This document shows positions 54,275 through 63,600 of a DNA stretch of 64,000 bases, piece by piece. Source of the DNA: Rhizobium sp. CFBP 8762 (GTDB lineage: Bacteria > Pseudomonadota > Alphaproteobacteria > Rhizobiales > Rhizobiaceae); contig NZ_JACYUD010000003.1 of NCBI RefSeq assembly GCF_014841565.1, positions 62,001 to 126,000 on the forward strand, written 5' to 3'. Position 1 is the first letter of the stretch, and each line of letters starts with the position of its first letter. The notes below the pieces were generated by a model that had not been told where the DNA came from, made no database searches, and saw only the letters and a program-made list of their open reading frames with translations. The translations under genes were made by a program, and so were the position numbers.

Positions 54275-55744
54275 TCAGCCAACCGACCCCTCCAGCGAAA
54301 TGCCGATCAGTTTCTGCGCTTCCACCGCAAATTCCATAGGCAGTTCCTGAATGACCTCTTTGACAAAGCCGTTCACAATCAGCGCAATCGCCGCTTCCTC
54401 AGGAATACCGCGCTGCAAGCAGTAGAACAGCTGGTCCTCGGAAATCTTCGATGTCGTCGCCTCGTGCTCAAACTGCGCAGTCGAATTCTTGGCTTCGATA
54501 TACGGCACGGTATGCGCACCGCACTTGTCGCCAATCAGCAGCGAATCGCACTGTGTGAAGTTCCGCGTGTTGGTCGCACGGCGATGGGCCGAAACCTGCC
54601 CGCGATACGTATTCTGCGAAAATCCGGCTGCAATACCCTTGGCCACAATGCGGCTGGAGGTGTTTTTGCCAAGATGGATCATCTTGGTGCCGGAATCGAT
54701 CTGCTGGTAACCGTTGGACACCGCAATCGAGTAGAACTCGCCACGGGAATTATCACCGCGCAGAATGCAGGACGGATATTTCCATGTGATAGCCGAGCCG
54801 GTCTCAACCTGAGTCCACGAAATCTTCGAGTTTTTGCCACGGCAATCGCCGCGTTTCGTCACGAAGTTGTAGATACCGCCCTTGCCGTCCTTGTCGCCCG
54901 GATACCAATTCTGAACGGTCGAATATTTGATTTCTGCATCGTCCAGCGCAATCAACTCAACCACAGCAGCGTGAAGCTGGTTTTCATCGCGCTGCGGCGC
55001 CGTACAGCCTTCAAGATAGGACACGTAAGCGCCTTCCTCGGCAATGATCAAGGTGCGCTCAAACTGGCCCGTACCCTTTTCATTGATGCGGAAGTAGGTG
55101 GACAATTCCATGGGGCAGCGAACACCCTTTGGAACGTACACGAACGACCCGTCGGTGAACACGGCAGCGTTCATGGTCGCGTAGAAATTGTCCGTGGTTG
55201 GCACAACCGTACCAAGATACTGCTTGATCAATTCAGGGTATTCGCGAATCGCTTCGGAAATCGACATGAAAATCACGCCGGCCTTCTTCAGCTCTTCCTT
55301 GAAGGTGGTGACGACCGAAACCGAATCGAACACCGCATCAACGGCGATCTTCGATTTCTGCACGCCCGCCAGCATTTCCTGCTCACGCAACGGAATGCCT
55401 AGCTTCTCATAGGTGCGCAGCAGTTCAGGATCGACATCGTCAATCGACATGGGGCCAGTCTGGTTCTTTGGCGCTGCATAATAATACAGGTCGTTGAAAT
55501 CGATCTTGGGGTAATCGACGCGCGCCCAAGTGGGCTCTTCCATCGTCAACCAGCGCTGATAAGCATCAAGACGCCATTCCAGCATCCATTCCGGCTCATT
55601 CTTCTTGGCCGAAATGAAGCGGATGATCTCTTCGGACAGGCCCTTGGGTGCCTTGTCCATTTCGATGATGGTTTCAAAACCGTATTTATACTGGTCAACG
55701 TCGATTTGACGAACCTGATCGATAGTTTCCTGCACGGCAGGCAT
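54275..55744 (-). CDS. sufB: SufB, Fe-S cluster scaffold subunit
   Basis: A 489-residue scaffold protein on which Fe-S clusters are built. Typical segments are [100 protein letters not shown] and the C-terminal [20 protein letters not shown]. The conserved Cys in EGCTAP is present. ATG 55744 with GGAGA upstream is preferred to a TTG at 55756. It follows the first cysteine desulfurase by about 155 bases. Confidence 0.97.
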   Translation of the reverse strand: MPAVQETIDQVRQIDVDQYKYGFETIIEMDKAPKGLSEEIIRFISAKKNEPEWMLEWRLDAYQRWLTMEEPTWARVDYPKIDFNDLYYYAAPKNQTGPMSIDDVDPELLRTYEKLGIPLREQEMLAGVQKSKIAVDAVFDSVSVVTTFKEELKKAGVIFMSISEAIREYPELIKQYLGTVVPTTDNFYATMNAAVFTDGSFVYVPKGVRCPMELSTYFRINEKGTGQFERTLIIAEEGAYVSYLEGCTAPQRDENQLHAAVVELIALDDAEIKYSTVQNWYPGDKDGKGGIYNFVTKRGDCRGKNSKISWTQVETGSAITWKYPSCILRGDNSRGEFYSIAVSNGYQQIDSGTKMIHLGKNTSSRIVAKGIAAGFSQNTYRGQVSAHRRATNTRNFTQCDSLLIGDKCGAHTVPYIEAKNSTAQFEHEATTSKISEDQLFYCLQRGIPEEAAIALIVNGFVKEVIQELPMEFAVEAQKLIGISLEGSVG

Positions 55745-55899
55745 GTCGTTCTCCAATCTTGCTGAACACTGGGGTTCGGCAGCTTGTCAAAGCGCTGTAA
55801 GGCTGGACCAGCCTTGTTGCACCTTATGTAAGAGGCCAAAGGGGTATTTTCAGCCCTCTTGGCAAGTCGAATTTCGCATTTCCGGTACTAAGTTTACCC

Positions 55900-57066
55900 T
55901 CACGCCACGCAGGCCACTTGTTTTCGCCGTGCGGCGATCTTTTCAAACGCCGCCAGAAACCTGTCAGCGTCCTCTGTCTTAGTGGAGGGTCCAATGGATA
56001 ACCGCAGTCCGCCGAGGTCGGCATCCAGCCCCATGGCTGTCAGCACATGGCTTTGACCCACTTTGCCAGACGAGCAAGCCGCGCCCGCAGACAGAGCAAC
56101 ACCTTCCAGATCGAAGGCGATCTGACCGGTTTCCGATTTTAGCCCCGGCAATGTGAAGAAGCTTGTATTGCCTATACGTGGCGTGCCCACCCCATGGATC
56201 ATGACATCGGGTGCCCGCTCACGCATTGTCGTCTCTATTTTGTCACGCAGATGAGCAATACTATCGATGCCCGCAACGAGCCGGTCCTTGGCGGCACGAG
56301 CTGCTGCAGCAAAGCCCGCTATGGCGACCGGATTTTCGGTACCGGACCGATGCCCTTTTTCCTGTCCACCACCATGAACCAAAGGTTTAGGCATCAGGAT
56401 TTCGCCCCGGCACACAAGCGCCCCTGCGCCCTTCGGTCCGCCGAGCTTGTGCGACGACAGAATCAGAAAATCCGCACCGAGCGCTTCAATATCAAGCGCA
56501 AGACGCCCTGCGGCCTGAACGGCATCCACAACCAGAAGACCACCATGCAATTTCACCAGTGTAGCGGCCTCGGCTATCGGCTGCACCACGCCCGTCTCGT
56601 TGTTGGCCATCATAATTGCCACCATCGGCAGACCCAATGCGCGATCATGCTGATCCAGCAACGCAGCCAAAGCAGCAATATCAACAATGCCCTGTGTCGT
56701 TACCGGGATTTCCGAGAGGTGGGCTTTGGGAAACCGGCCACCCTCGCGCACGGCGGGATGTTCGATTGCTGAAACGTAGAGGTGCCCGAGCGTCAGCGGT
56801 GTCCTGCCCATGCGGTAATCGGGCGACAGCACCATATTTGCCGCCTCCGTCGCGCCACTGGTAAAGATCACACTGGACGCAGATGCGCCGCACAGGGCCG
56901 CCACATCGCGGCGGGCGGCCTCGATCATCATGCGCACGGCCCGCCCTTCCTTATGGACTGACGATGGATTGCCCAACAGGTCAAGCGCTTGCACACAGGC
57001 GTCCCGCGCCTCCGGCAGCAGAGGCGCCGTAGCATTCCAGTCCATATAGAGGCGCTGAGCGACCAT
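55900..57066 (-). CDS. Cysteine desulfurase, NifS/IscS-like (first gene of the suf operon)
   Basis: A 388-residue group I-like cysteine desulfurase. Visible are LYMDWNATAPLLPEARDACV, IFTSGATEAANMVL, SAIEHPAVREGGRFPKAHLS, MMANNETGVVQPIAEAATLV, VDAVQAAGRLALDIEALGAD, the PLP-lysine in LSSHKLGGPKGAGALVCRGE, HRSGTENPVAIAGFA and the Cys loop in SAGAACSSGKVGQSHVL. Rhizobia carry this gene, often called sufS2, at the head of suf operons. ATG 57066 with AGGAGAA upstream fits the fold; the frame is open to 57147. The region ahead holds the candidate promoter and Irr-like site. Confidence 0.93.
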   Translation of the reverse strand: MVAQRLYMDWNATAPLLPEARDACVQALDLLGNPSSVHKEGRAVRMMIEAARRDVAALCGASASSVIFTSGATEAANMVLSPDYRMGRTPLTLGHLYVSAIEHPAVREGGRFPKAHLSEIPVTTQGIVDIAALAALLDQHDRALGLPMVAIMMANNETGVVQPIAEAATLVKLHGGLLVVDAVQAAGRLALDIEALGADFLILSSHKLGGPKGAGALVCRGEILMPKPLVHGGGQEKGHRSGTENPVAIAGFAAAARAAKDRLVAGIDSIAHLRDKIETTMRERAPDVMIHGVGTPRIGNTSFFTLPGLKSETGQIAFDLEGVALSAGAACSSGKVGQSHVLTAMGLDADLGGLRLSIGPSTKTEDADRFLAAFEKIAARRKQVACVA

Positions 57067-57175
57067 AATTGTTGCGCTTCTCCTGTCTGCGGCGGTGCGA
57101 TGGCGCATTTTCCTTGAAATGTCCGTCACGCTTGCCTTAAGAGACAAAACTCACAACACATATGCTGTGTAAAAG

Positions 57176-57225
57176 TTTCGAATGGTTCTAAACTGGGTTT
57201 TAGAAAAGCTGACTGCGTTCGTCAA
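57176..57225 (-). promoter_or_regulatory. Candidate suf promoter with Irr/ICE-like palindrome
   Basis: On the minus strand, TTGACG (57225-57220), a 17-base spacer and TAAAAC (57202-57197) form a sigma-70-like promoter pointing to the suf operon. Just downstream, 57176-57192 reads TTTCGAATGGTTCTAAA on the plus strand: two 7-base half-sites with a 3-base gap, one mismatch from a TTTAGAA-N3-TTCTAAA palindrome. A third half-site (TTTAGAA, 57199-57205) overlaps the -10 box. From memory this resembles the iron-control element bound by Irr in Rhizobiales. Confidence 0.55.
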
Positions 57226-57278
57226 GACTGTTCGCGCGTCAGATGCTCTTTTTTGGATACCAAACCGCCGGAGACCCG

Positions 57279-57956
57279 ATGCCCGAAATCATTTTCAATG
57301 GACCTGCCGGTCGCCTTGAAGGCCGCTACCAGCCTTCCAAGCACAAACACGCGCCGATTGCGATTATCCTGCATCCGCATCCGCAGTTTGGCGGCACCAT
57401 GAACAACCAGATCGTGTATCAGTTGTTCTACATGTTCCAGAAGCGTGGATTTACCACGCTGCGCTTCAACTTCCGCAGCATTGGCCGCAGCCAGGGCGAA
57501 TTTGACCATGGGGCTGGGGAACTTTCCGATGCCGCGTCCGCGCTCGACTGGGTACAGGGCCTGCACCCTGATTCGAAGAGCTGTTGGGTGGCCGGTTATT
57601 CCTTTGGCTCATGGATTGGGATGCAGTTGTTAATGCGCCGCCCGGAAATCGAAGGCTTCATTTCCGTTGCTCCGCAGCCAAACACCTATGATTTCTCGTT
57701 TCTGGCACCCTGCCCGTCTTCTGGCCTGATCATCAACGGCGATGCGGACAAGGTTGCGCCTGAAAAGGACGTGAACGTGCTGGTGGAAAAACTGAAGACG
57801 CAGAAGGGCATTCTGATTACGCACAAGACCGTGCCGGGAGCCAACCACTTCTTCAATGGTCAGGTCGAGACCTTGATGGAGGAATGCGAAGATTATCTGG
57901 ATCGCCGCCTGAATGGTGAACTGACACCAGAACCGGCGGCAAAGCGTATCCGATAA
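57279..57956 (+). CDS. Alpha/beta hydrolase
   Basis: A 225-residue serine-hydrolase-fold protein. The oxyanion region HPHPQFGGTMNNQIVYQLFY, the FRSIGRSQGEFDHG strand, the nucleophile elbow AGYSFGSWIGMQLLMR (G-x-S-x-G with Ser), the acid region LIINGDADKVAPEKD and the His in TVPGANHFFNGQVE are all in place, so a catalytic triad is likely. The substrate is unknown; proteins of this size next to suf or tyrS genes are common in Rhizobiales. ATG 57279 with GGAG upstream is chosen. Its TAA lies at the edge of repeat copy D. Confidence 0.85.
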   Translation: MPEIIFNGPAGRLEGRYQPSKHKHAPIAIILHPHPQFGGTMNNQIVYQLFYMFQKRGFTTLRFNFRSIGRSQGEFDHGAGELSDAASALDWVQGLHPDSKSCWVAGYSFGSWIGMQLLMRRPEIEGFISVAPQPNTYDFSFLAPCPSSGLIINGDADKVAPEKDVNVLVEKLKTQKGILITHKTVPGANHFFNGQVETLMEECEDYLDRRLNGELTPEPAAKRIR

Positions 57957-58004
57957 GCATTTCCAGTGAAAGCTAACTAGGCTTTCACGTCTGGACAATG
58001 CGAC
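57954..58004. repeat. Palindromic repeat, copy D (half element)
   Basis: A 51-bp element in the opposite orientation to copies B and C: GCATTTCCAGTGAAAGC, 7-base loop, then GCTTTCACGTCTGGACAATG and CGAC. It begins with the TAA stop of the hydrolase (57954-57956) and contains the TGA and final codons of anmK on the other strand. Its stem is GTGAAAGC/GCTTTCAC. Confidence 0.85.
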
Positions 58005-59142
58005 AAGACAGGGAATTTGGCTTTACAAGCACACCACCCGTGACCGGGGTTGAAACCCCGGTCGTTCCCGAAAAGGTCAGGGGCAGACCTTTGACGGAGC
58101 GGACTGCCAGATAGGCCCAGGCCTCCGCTTCCATGGCATCGCCATCCAGTCCTGCCTCGTCGGCGGCAATGACCTTCGCACCACTCGCCGCTGCAAGCTG
58201 AGCCAAATCCTGCATGATGACGCGATTCAGCCGACCACCGCCCGAAATGATAAATGTTCTGGGCGACTGCGGCAGATGTGCGGCGAGCGTAACAATGGCG
58301 GACGCTGTCACGTAAGCCAAAGTGCGTGCACCATCTTCAAGCGAAACATCACCTTTTGCTGGCGGGCGAAAATCATTTCTATCCAGCGAGCGCCTGACGT
58401 TGGCGGTAAAGAACGGGTGAGCGAGATAGTGTTTGGCCAGCGCATTGTCGATCTGGCCCTTGGAAGCAATATCACCATTGGCGTCGTATGCGGCACCCGT
58501 ATGGGCCTCCACCCATTGGTCAATCAAGGTATTGCCAGGACCGCTATCGAAGGCCGTCAATTCGCCTGCGTCCCCAACACATGTCATATTGGAGATACCA
58601 CCGATGTTGACCAGCGCCACCGGAGGGTCAGCGCCATGAGTGCCGGCAAGGCGAAGAGCAAGGGCCTGATGGTACGCCGGAATTAAAGGCGCGCCCTGCC
58701 CGCCATGTGCCATATCATTTGCGCGCATATCGAACACGGTAGCGATCCCCGTTCCCCGTGCCAGCAAATGACCATCGCCAATCTGGATCGTCAGGCCCTG
58801 ATCTGGCCTGTGCAACACCGTCTGACCATGGAAACCGATGAGGTCAATGGTTTCCGCGTGCAGGGAATGGGTATCCAGAAACTGCCGCACCGCCATGATA
58901 TGCAGCAAGGTCAATTCACGCTCGATATCAGCCAGCTCCGGCGTGCGTGCCGTACGATCCGATAGATCGGCTGCGATCGTCAAGGCTCGTTTTAGACGAC
59001 CACGAAAGCGGCTGTCATATGGAAGGCTTGCGGACGGACCGCGCTCCACCACATCACGACCATCGGTGTGCAGCAGCGCGACGTCAATCCCATCCATGCT
59101 GGTGCCGCTCATCAAGCCGATTGCAGTTTTAACGTCCGTCAT
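57985..59142 (-). CDS. anmK: Anhydro-N-acetylmuramic acid kinase
   Basis: A 385-residue sugar kinase that phosphorylates and opens 1,6-anhydro-MurNAc from cell-wall recycling to MurNAc-6-phosphate. N-terminal [20 protein letters not shown] is the family signature. [55 protein letters not shown] and [20 protein letters not shown] complete the ASKHA-fold kinase. The last codons and the TGA lie inside repeat copy D, so the C-terminal tail SCRIVQT is repeat-derived. It diverges from tyrS, 98 bases apart. Confidence 0.95.
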   Translation of the reverse strand: MTDVKTAIGLMSGTSMDGIDVALLHTDGRDVVERGPSASLPYDSRFRGRLKRALTIAADLSDRTARTPELADIERELTLLHIMAVRQFLDTHSLHAETIDLIGFHGQTVLHRPDQGLTIQIGDGHLLARGTGIATVFDMRANDMAHGGQGAPLIPAYHQALALRLAGTHGADPPVALVNIGGISNMTCVGDAGELTAFDSGPGNTLIDQWVEAHTGAAYDANGDIASKGQIDNALAKHYLAHPFFTANVRRSLDRNDFRPPAKGDVSLEDGARTLAYVTASAIVTLAAHLPQSPRTFIISGGGRLNRVIMQDLAQLAAASGAKVIAADEAGLDGDAMEAEAWAYLAVRSVKGLPLTFSGTTGVSTPVTGGVLVKPNSLSCRIVQT

Positions 59143-59240
59143 TGTCTGTCCTTGCCTGCTGAGAGGTGCACTTTTGCAAAAACAGTGCTAAACGCCCGGC
59201 TTCGATTTATATCACCACGTCCGATCCAGAGAGACAGATC

Positions 59241-60494
59241 ATGTCCGAATTCAAGTCCGATTTTCTCCGCACGCTTAAAGAGCGCGGCTTCATCCATCAA
59301 GTATCCGACGAAACCGGCCTTGATGACTTGCTGTCGAAGGAAACCGTCACGGCTTATATCGGCTTTGATCCGACAGCGCCAAGCCTTCATGTCGGCTCCC
59401 TCATTCAAATCATGATGCTGCACTGGTTTCAGGCGACCGGCCACCGCGCCATCTCGCTGATGGGCGGCGGCACCGGCATGGTGGGGGATCCGTCCTTCAA
59501 GGACGAAGCCCGGCAACTGATGACCGTCGATACGATTGCTGCCAATATCGCATCGATCAAGACAGTATTTTCCAATTACCTGTCCTACGGCGAGGGCCCG
59601 CAAGACGCGCTGATGATCAACAATGCGGACTGGTTGACCTCCATCAACTATCTGGAATTCCTGCGCGATGTCGGTCGTCATTTCTCCGTCAACCGGATGC
59701 TGGCGTTTGACAGCGTCAAGCTGCGGCTGGACCGCGAGCAGTCCCTGTCCTTCCTTGAATTCAACTATATGATCCTGCAGGCCTACGACTATGTGGAACT
59801 GAACAAGCGCTACGGCGTGCGTTTGCAGATGGGCGGCTCGGATCAGTGGGGAAATATCATCAACGGCATCGATCTCGGTCATCGCATGGGGACACCGCAA
59901 CTCTACGCGCTGACCTCCCCTCTGCTGACCACTGCGTCAGGTGCCAAGATGGGCAAGTCCGCCAACGGTGCCGTTTGGCTGAACGGCGACATGCTGCCTA
60001 CCTATGATTTCTGGCAGTACTGGCGCAACACCGAGGATGGTGATGTCATCCGATTCCTGAAACTGTACACCACACTGCCGATGGACGAGATCGACCGACT
60101 GTCCAAGCTCGGCGGCGCGGAGCTGAATGACGTAAAGAAGATACTGGCCACCGAGGTGACCGCGCTTCTGCACGGTCGTACCGCTGCCGATCAGGCCGCC
60201 GAAACCGCCCGCAAGACATTCGAGGAAGGCGCACTGGCTGAAAACCTGCCATCGATCGACATTCCCACGGCCGAACTGGAAGCGGGCATCGGCATTCTCG
60301 CCCTGTTCGTGCGGGCAGGTCTGGCCGAATCGAATGGAGAAGCCCGCCGCCACATCAAGGGCGGTGCGGTCAAGGTCAACGACAAGACCGTCAGCGACGA
60401 TCGTCTTGTCGTCGCAACTGCCAATGTCACAGGCGATGACGTAGTGAAGCTTTCACTGGGCAAGAAGAAGCACGTTCTCGTGCGTCCAATCTAG
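59241..60494 (+). CDS. tyrS: Tyrosyl-tRNA synthetase
   Basis: A 417-residue class I synthetase charging tRNA-Tyr. The HIGH-like motif is [20 protein letters not shown], the tyrosine pocket includes [20 protein letters not shown] and the KMSKS loop is [18 protein letters not shown]. The C-terminal S4 RNA-binding domain is present ([20 protein letters not shown]). I chose ATG 59241 because GAGAGA precedes it; the frame extends upstream from a GTG at 59166 without support. Its TAG stop is the first three bases of repeat copy C. Confidence 0.97.
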   Translation: MSEFKSDFLRTLKERGFIHQVSDETGLDDLLSKETVTAYIGFDPTAPSLHVGSLIQIMMLHWFQATGHRAISLMGGGTGMVGDPSFKDEARQLMTVDTIAANIASIKTVFSNYLSYGEGPQDALMINNADWLTSINYLEFLRDVGRHFSVNRMLAFDSVKLRLDREQSLSFLEFNYMILQAYDYVELNKRYGVRLQMGGSDQWGNIINGIDLGHRMGTPQLYALTSPLLTTASGAKMGKSANGAVWLNGDMLPTYDFWQYWRNTEDGDVIRFLKLYTTLPMDEIDRLSKLGGAELNDVKKILATEVTALLHGRTAADQAAETARKTFEEGALAENLPSIDIPTAELEAGIGILALFVRAGLAESNGEARRHIKGGAVKVNDKTVSDDRLVVATANVTGDDVVKLSLGKKKHVLVRPI

Positions 60495-60596
60495 AGCACT
60501 TCCGATGAACACGTGTTCACCGAAAGTGCTCTAATTACTTATTTTGTCGCATTGTCCGGACGTGAAAACGACTCCGTTTTCACTGGAAATGCTCTA
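60492..60596. repeat. Palindromic repeat, copy C (full 105-bp element)
   Basis: A 105-bp element filling the gap between the converging tyrS and AsmA-like genes. The left half is a near-perfect 20-bp inverted repeat (AGAGCACTTCCGATGAACAC and its partner), the right half has GTGAAAAC/GTTTTCAC. The first three bases are the TAG of tyrS. It could also act as a two-way transcription stop. Confidence 0.9.
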
Positions 60597-60600
60597 AGCT

Positions 60601-63600
60601 CTACTGAAACTCGAAGATAGAACGAAACACTCCCGGCGCGATGATCGACAACGGATTGATCGTCAGCGCCGGTTTTTCAAACCGCCCGGTTAGCTTGAAC
60701 GTAATCCCAAGCAGGCCGCGATCCCGACCATTACCGAGGATCACGCCGATGACCGGCAGTTCGGCGAACAGCCGGTTCAGGCCATAGGCCGGCATAAATG
60801 TTCCGGTCATATCCATATTGCCGCGCGCATCGCGCAAGATGCCCTGGAAGGTCGCGCCAACATTTTCGCCGCGCACCACGCCTTTTTCAATTCGAAAACC
60901 ACCACCGCTGGCGAAGACCTGCGCAAACCCACGGTCAAAGGTGACCGCGCTGACATCCAGTTTGCGCTTGACCGCTTGATTGAGGCTGCGGCCATCTTCT
61001 CCCGATGGCGTTGATACGATGGATTGCAGGCGCTCCTCACCCACCAGCGAAAACTTGCGAAGATCAATTGTGCCGCGCCAGGTCGACGAATCGTCGGCCT
61101 TCAGCCGCATGTTCAAGAGACCGCCCTGCATTTTTCCGTAGACATCGGCAAACCGGATCAGCGCGCCCGCATCGCCACTGGTCAGGTCCAGCACATTTTG
61201 CCCGCCCTCCGCCAGCTTCACCACAACGGCCTGCCCACTGCCCGTAACGGCACCCAGCCGTGCGGCGGAAATCTTCGTGCCCCGCATGGAATACAACAGA
61301 TCCACGTTGGAGAGGGCTTCGCCATTGAACCCCGTGACCATATCGAGCTTTGCCCGAACGGTAGCTGAGGCGGATGAACTGTTTGCGTTCGCTTTACCGC
61401 CAGGGGAGCCACTGCGTAGCTGCGCGATCACAGGCCTGATATCGGCAACACTGCCGTTGACGCTGACGTCAAAGCCACCCTTTTGCCGTTTCAAAGTCAG
61501 GGCGTAGTTATCGGAGGACGACAGTTTGACCTTTGAGAAACGCGCCCCGGCCAGGCCAGCCTTGTCGATATCCAGATCGCCCGATGCACCGAACCCTTTG
61601 CCGGACAAGTCGAACGACCGTATTTTTGTCGCGCCCTCTGCCGAGCTGGTGGTGAAATCGGCTGTCGCGGCGATGCCCGCTCCCTTCGTCCATCCAATCC
61701 ACGGAACCGACAGAGCGCTTTTTGTAAGATCCACGCTGACTTTCTGTTCCGGCTTTTCCAGACCTTCCACAACGATGCTGACGGGACCATTGACGACGTC
61801 TGACAGGCCGGGCACCAGCTTATCGCGCTCGGCATCGCTGAGATTGCCGCTGATGCTGCGTTCACGCTGTATCTTGCTGTCCGGCTTGATCGGCTCCACC
61901 AAAACGAGTTGCAACGGAACCCCATCGACAGAGGCCGTGGCCTTCATGTCCGCCTTCTCAGGATCAATGCGCAGAGAACCGCCAATCGCCGTAATGTTGC
62001 GGTTGGCAATTTTTTTCTTCAACGCGACATCGTCCAGAATCATTTCAACTTGCCAGTCCGGGGGCGGTGGCATCTGGTCGGCAATCAGGCCGAACCGCGC
62101 ACCGACTTCGGCCGTTACGTTTCCAGTAAAATCATCCGGCTGGAACGGTGTGTGCTGCAAGCCCTGTATCGGCTTGTAAGTCGTCAACTCCGCGACGGAA
62201 TCGGCTGATCCCGCGATATGGATGTTCATCTCGGCCATCAGCGGCCTGTCGTAAACATGCGGCAGGGCAAAATCGCCGCCATCCAGAGTAACGGCACGGC
62301 CAGATGGAAAGTAGGCGTTGCCCTTGTTGATTTTCACATCGACCCGCTCACCCTTCAGCGTAAACTCGCCGGACGTATCGCGCAAAGGCGGTATCTGCCC
62401 GGTTACATTCATGCGGGCACCTTCAATGTTGAACCGGATGTTGAGTTCCTGCTCATTCAACAGCAGCGGCGCGGGAAGCTTGGCCAGCCGTCCCTCCGGC
62501 AGGGCAACGGCAATGCGCCCATCGGTAATGGTGCCGCCAAAGATATTGTTGATGACCCAGCGGCGCGCACCCTTAGCCATCCAGAAAGGCCAGAGTTGCT
62601 TGACTGCACTGGATTGCATGCGGTCCGCCAACGCGACAAAGGTAATCTGCGGCGAGGTATTGCCCAGCTTGATGGAAAGAGACCCTGCCAGTGACCCTAC
62701 GGTGCTGGAAATGCCAAGTTGATCGAAAATGATGTCATTGCTGTCAGGAAGAAAGCGCCCTGTCACCTTCGCATCGAATGCCAGCGGCGGCTCCGGCACA
62801 TCGCCGGGCTGAGAGCGCGCATCGCGAAACACCATATCGAAGGCAATACCCTGCTGCGTGATGTTGGCGACCCGGTCCAGATCCATCATCGCGCCGGAAA
62901 ACGGAAATGACGATTGCGAAATGGCCAAACGCGATGGCTGCACCACAATCCGCTTGCCCTCGAAATTGTAGGCGAGGTTGACCTCTGACGGTTCCAGAAC
63001 CGAAACCAGATCGTCCGCCCGAAACGTCCCTCTGTCGAGACTTGCCTTAACCGACAAAGCCGCTTCCTGTGTGTCGGTCTGGCGGCGCGCGTCAACATCC
63101 AGATCTGCTGTGCTGGCAATACCAAAACCGTGGGCGCTATCGATCCCCGGGCGCATACTGAACGGCGTGATGGAAAAATGGCCGAGCTTGCCCTCCAGCG
63201 TGTCCATCTGTGTGCCGTTACGCGTTGCACTCAGGTCAAGCGTCGCCGGCACATGATCGATGGAAAAATCACCATCGATAGCCAGCGTGCCATCCGGGGC
63301 GCGTGTAAAATCGAGGGTCGCGATATCGATGGGCACGGTGCGCCGCCCGGCACCGAGGATGTTGAGCTTCACATCCGACAGGCTGACGGATTCGGTTTTG
63401 CTGCGCGCAATAAAATCGGAAATCCGCTCTACCTGCTTAAACAAGGCCTCCAATCCTATGGGGACCGAATCGACCCGGATGCCCGAAAGATCGATGGCAT
63501 TGCCCTTCGGCAGCAAGGAGGGATCAAGCGTCACGCCATCCACGTCAAGCTTGGCAACCGCGATCTGGCCGCGCAACAACGCCAGCGGATCGAATGCGAG

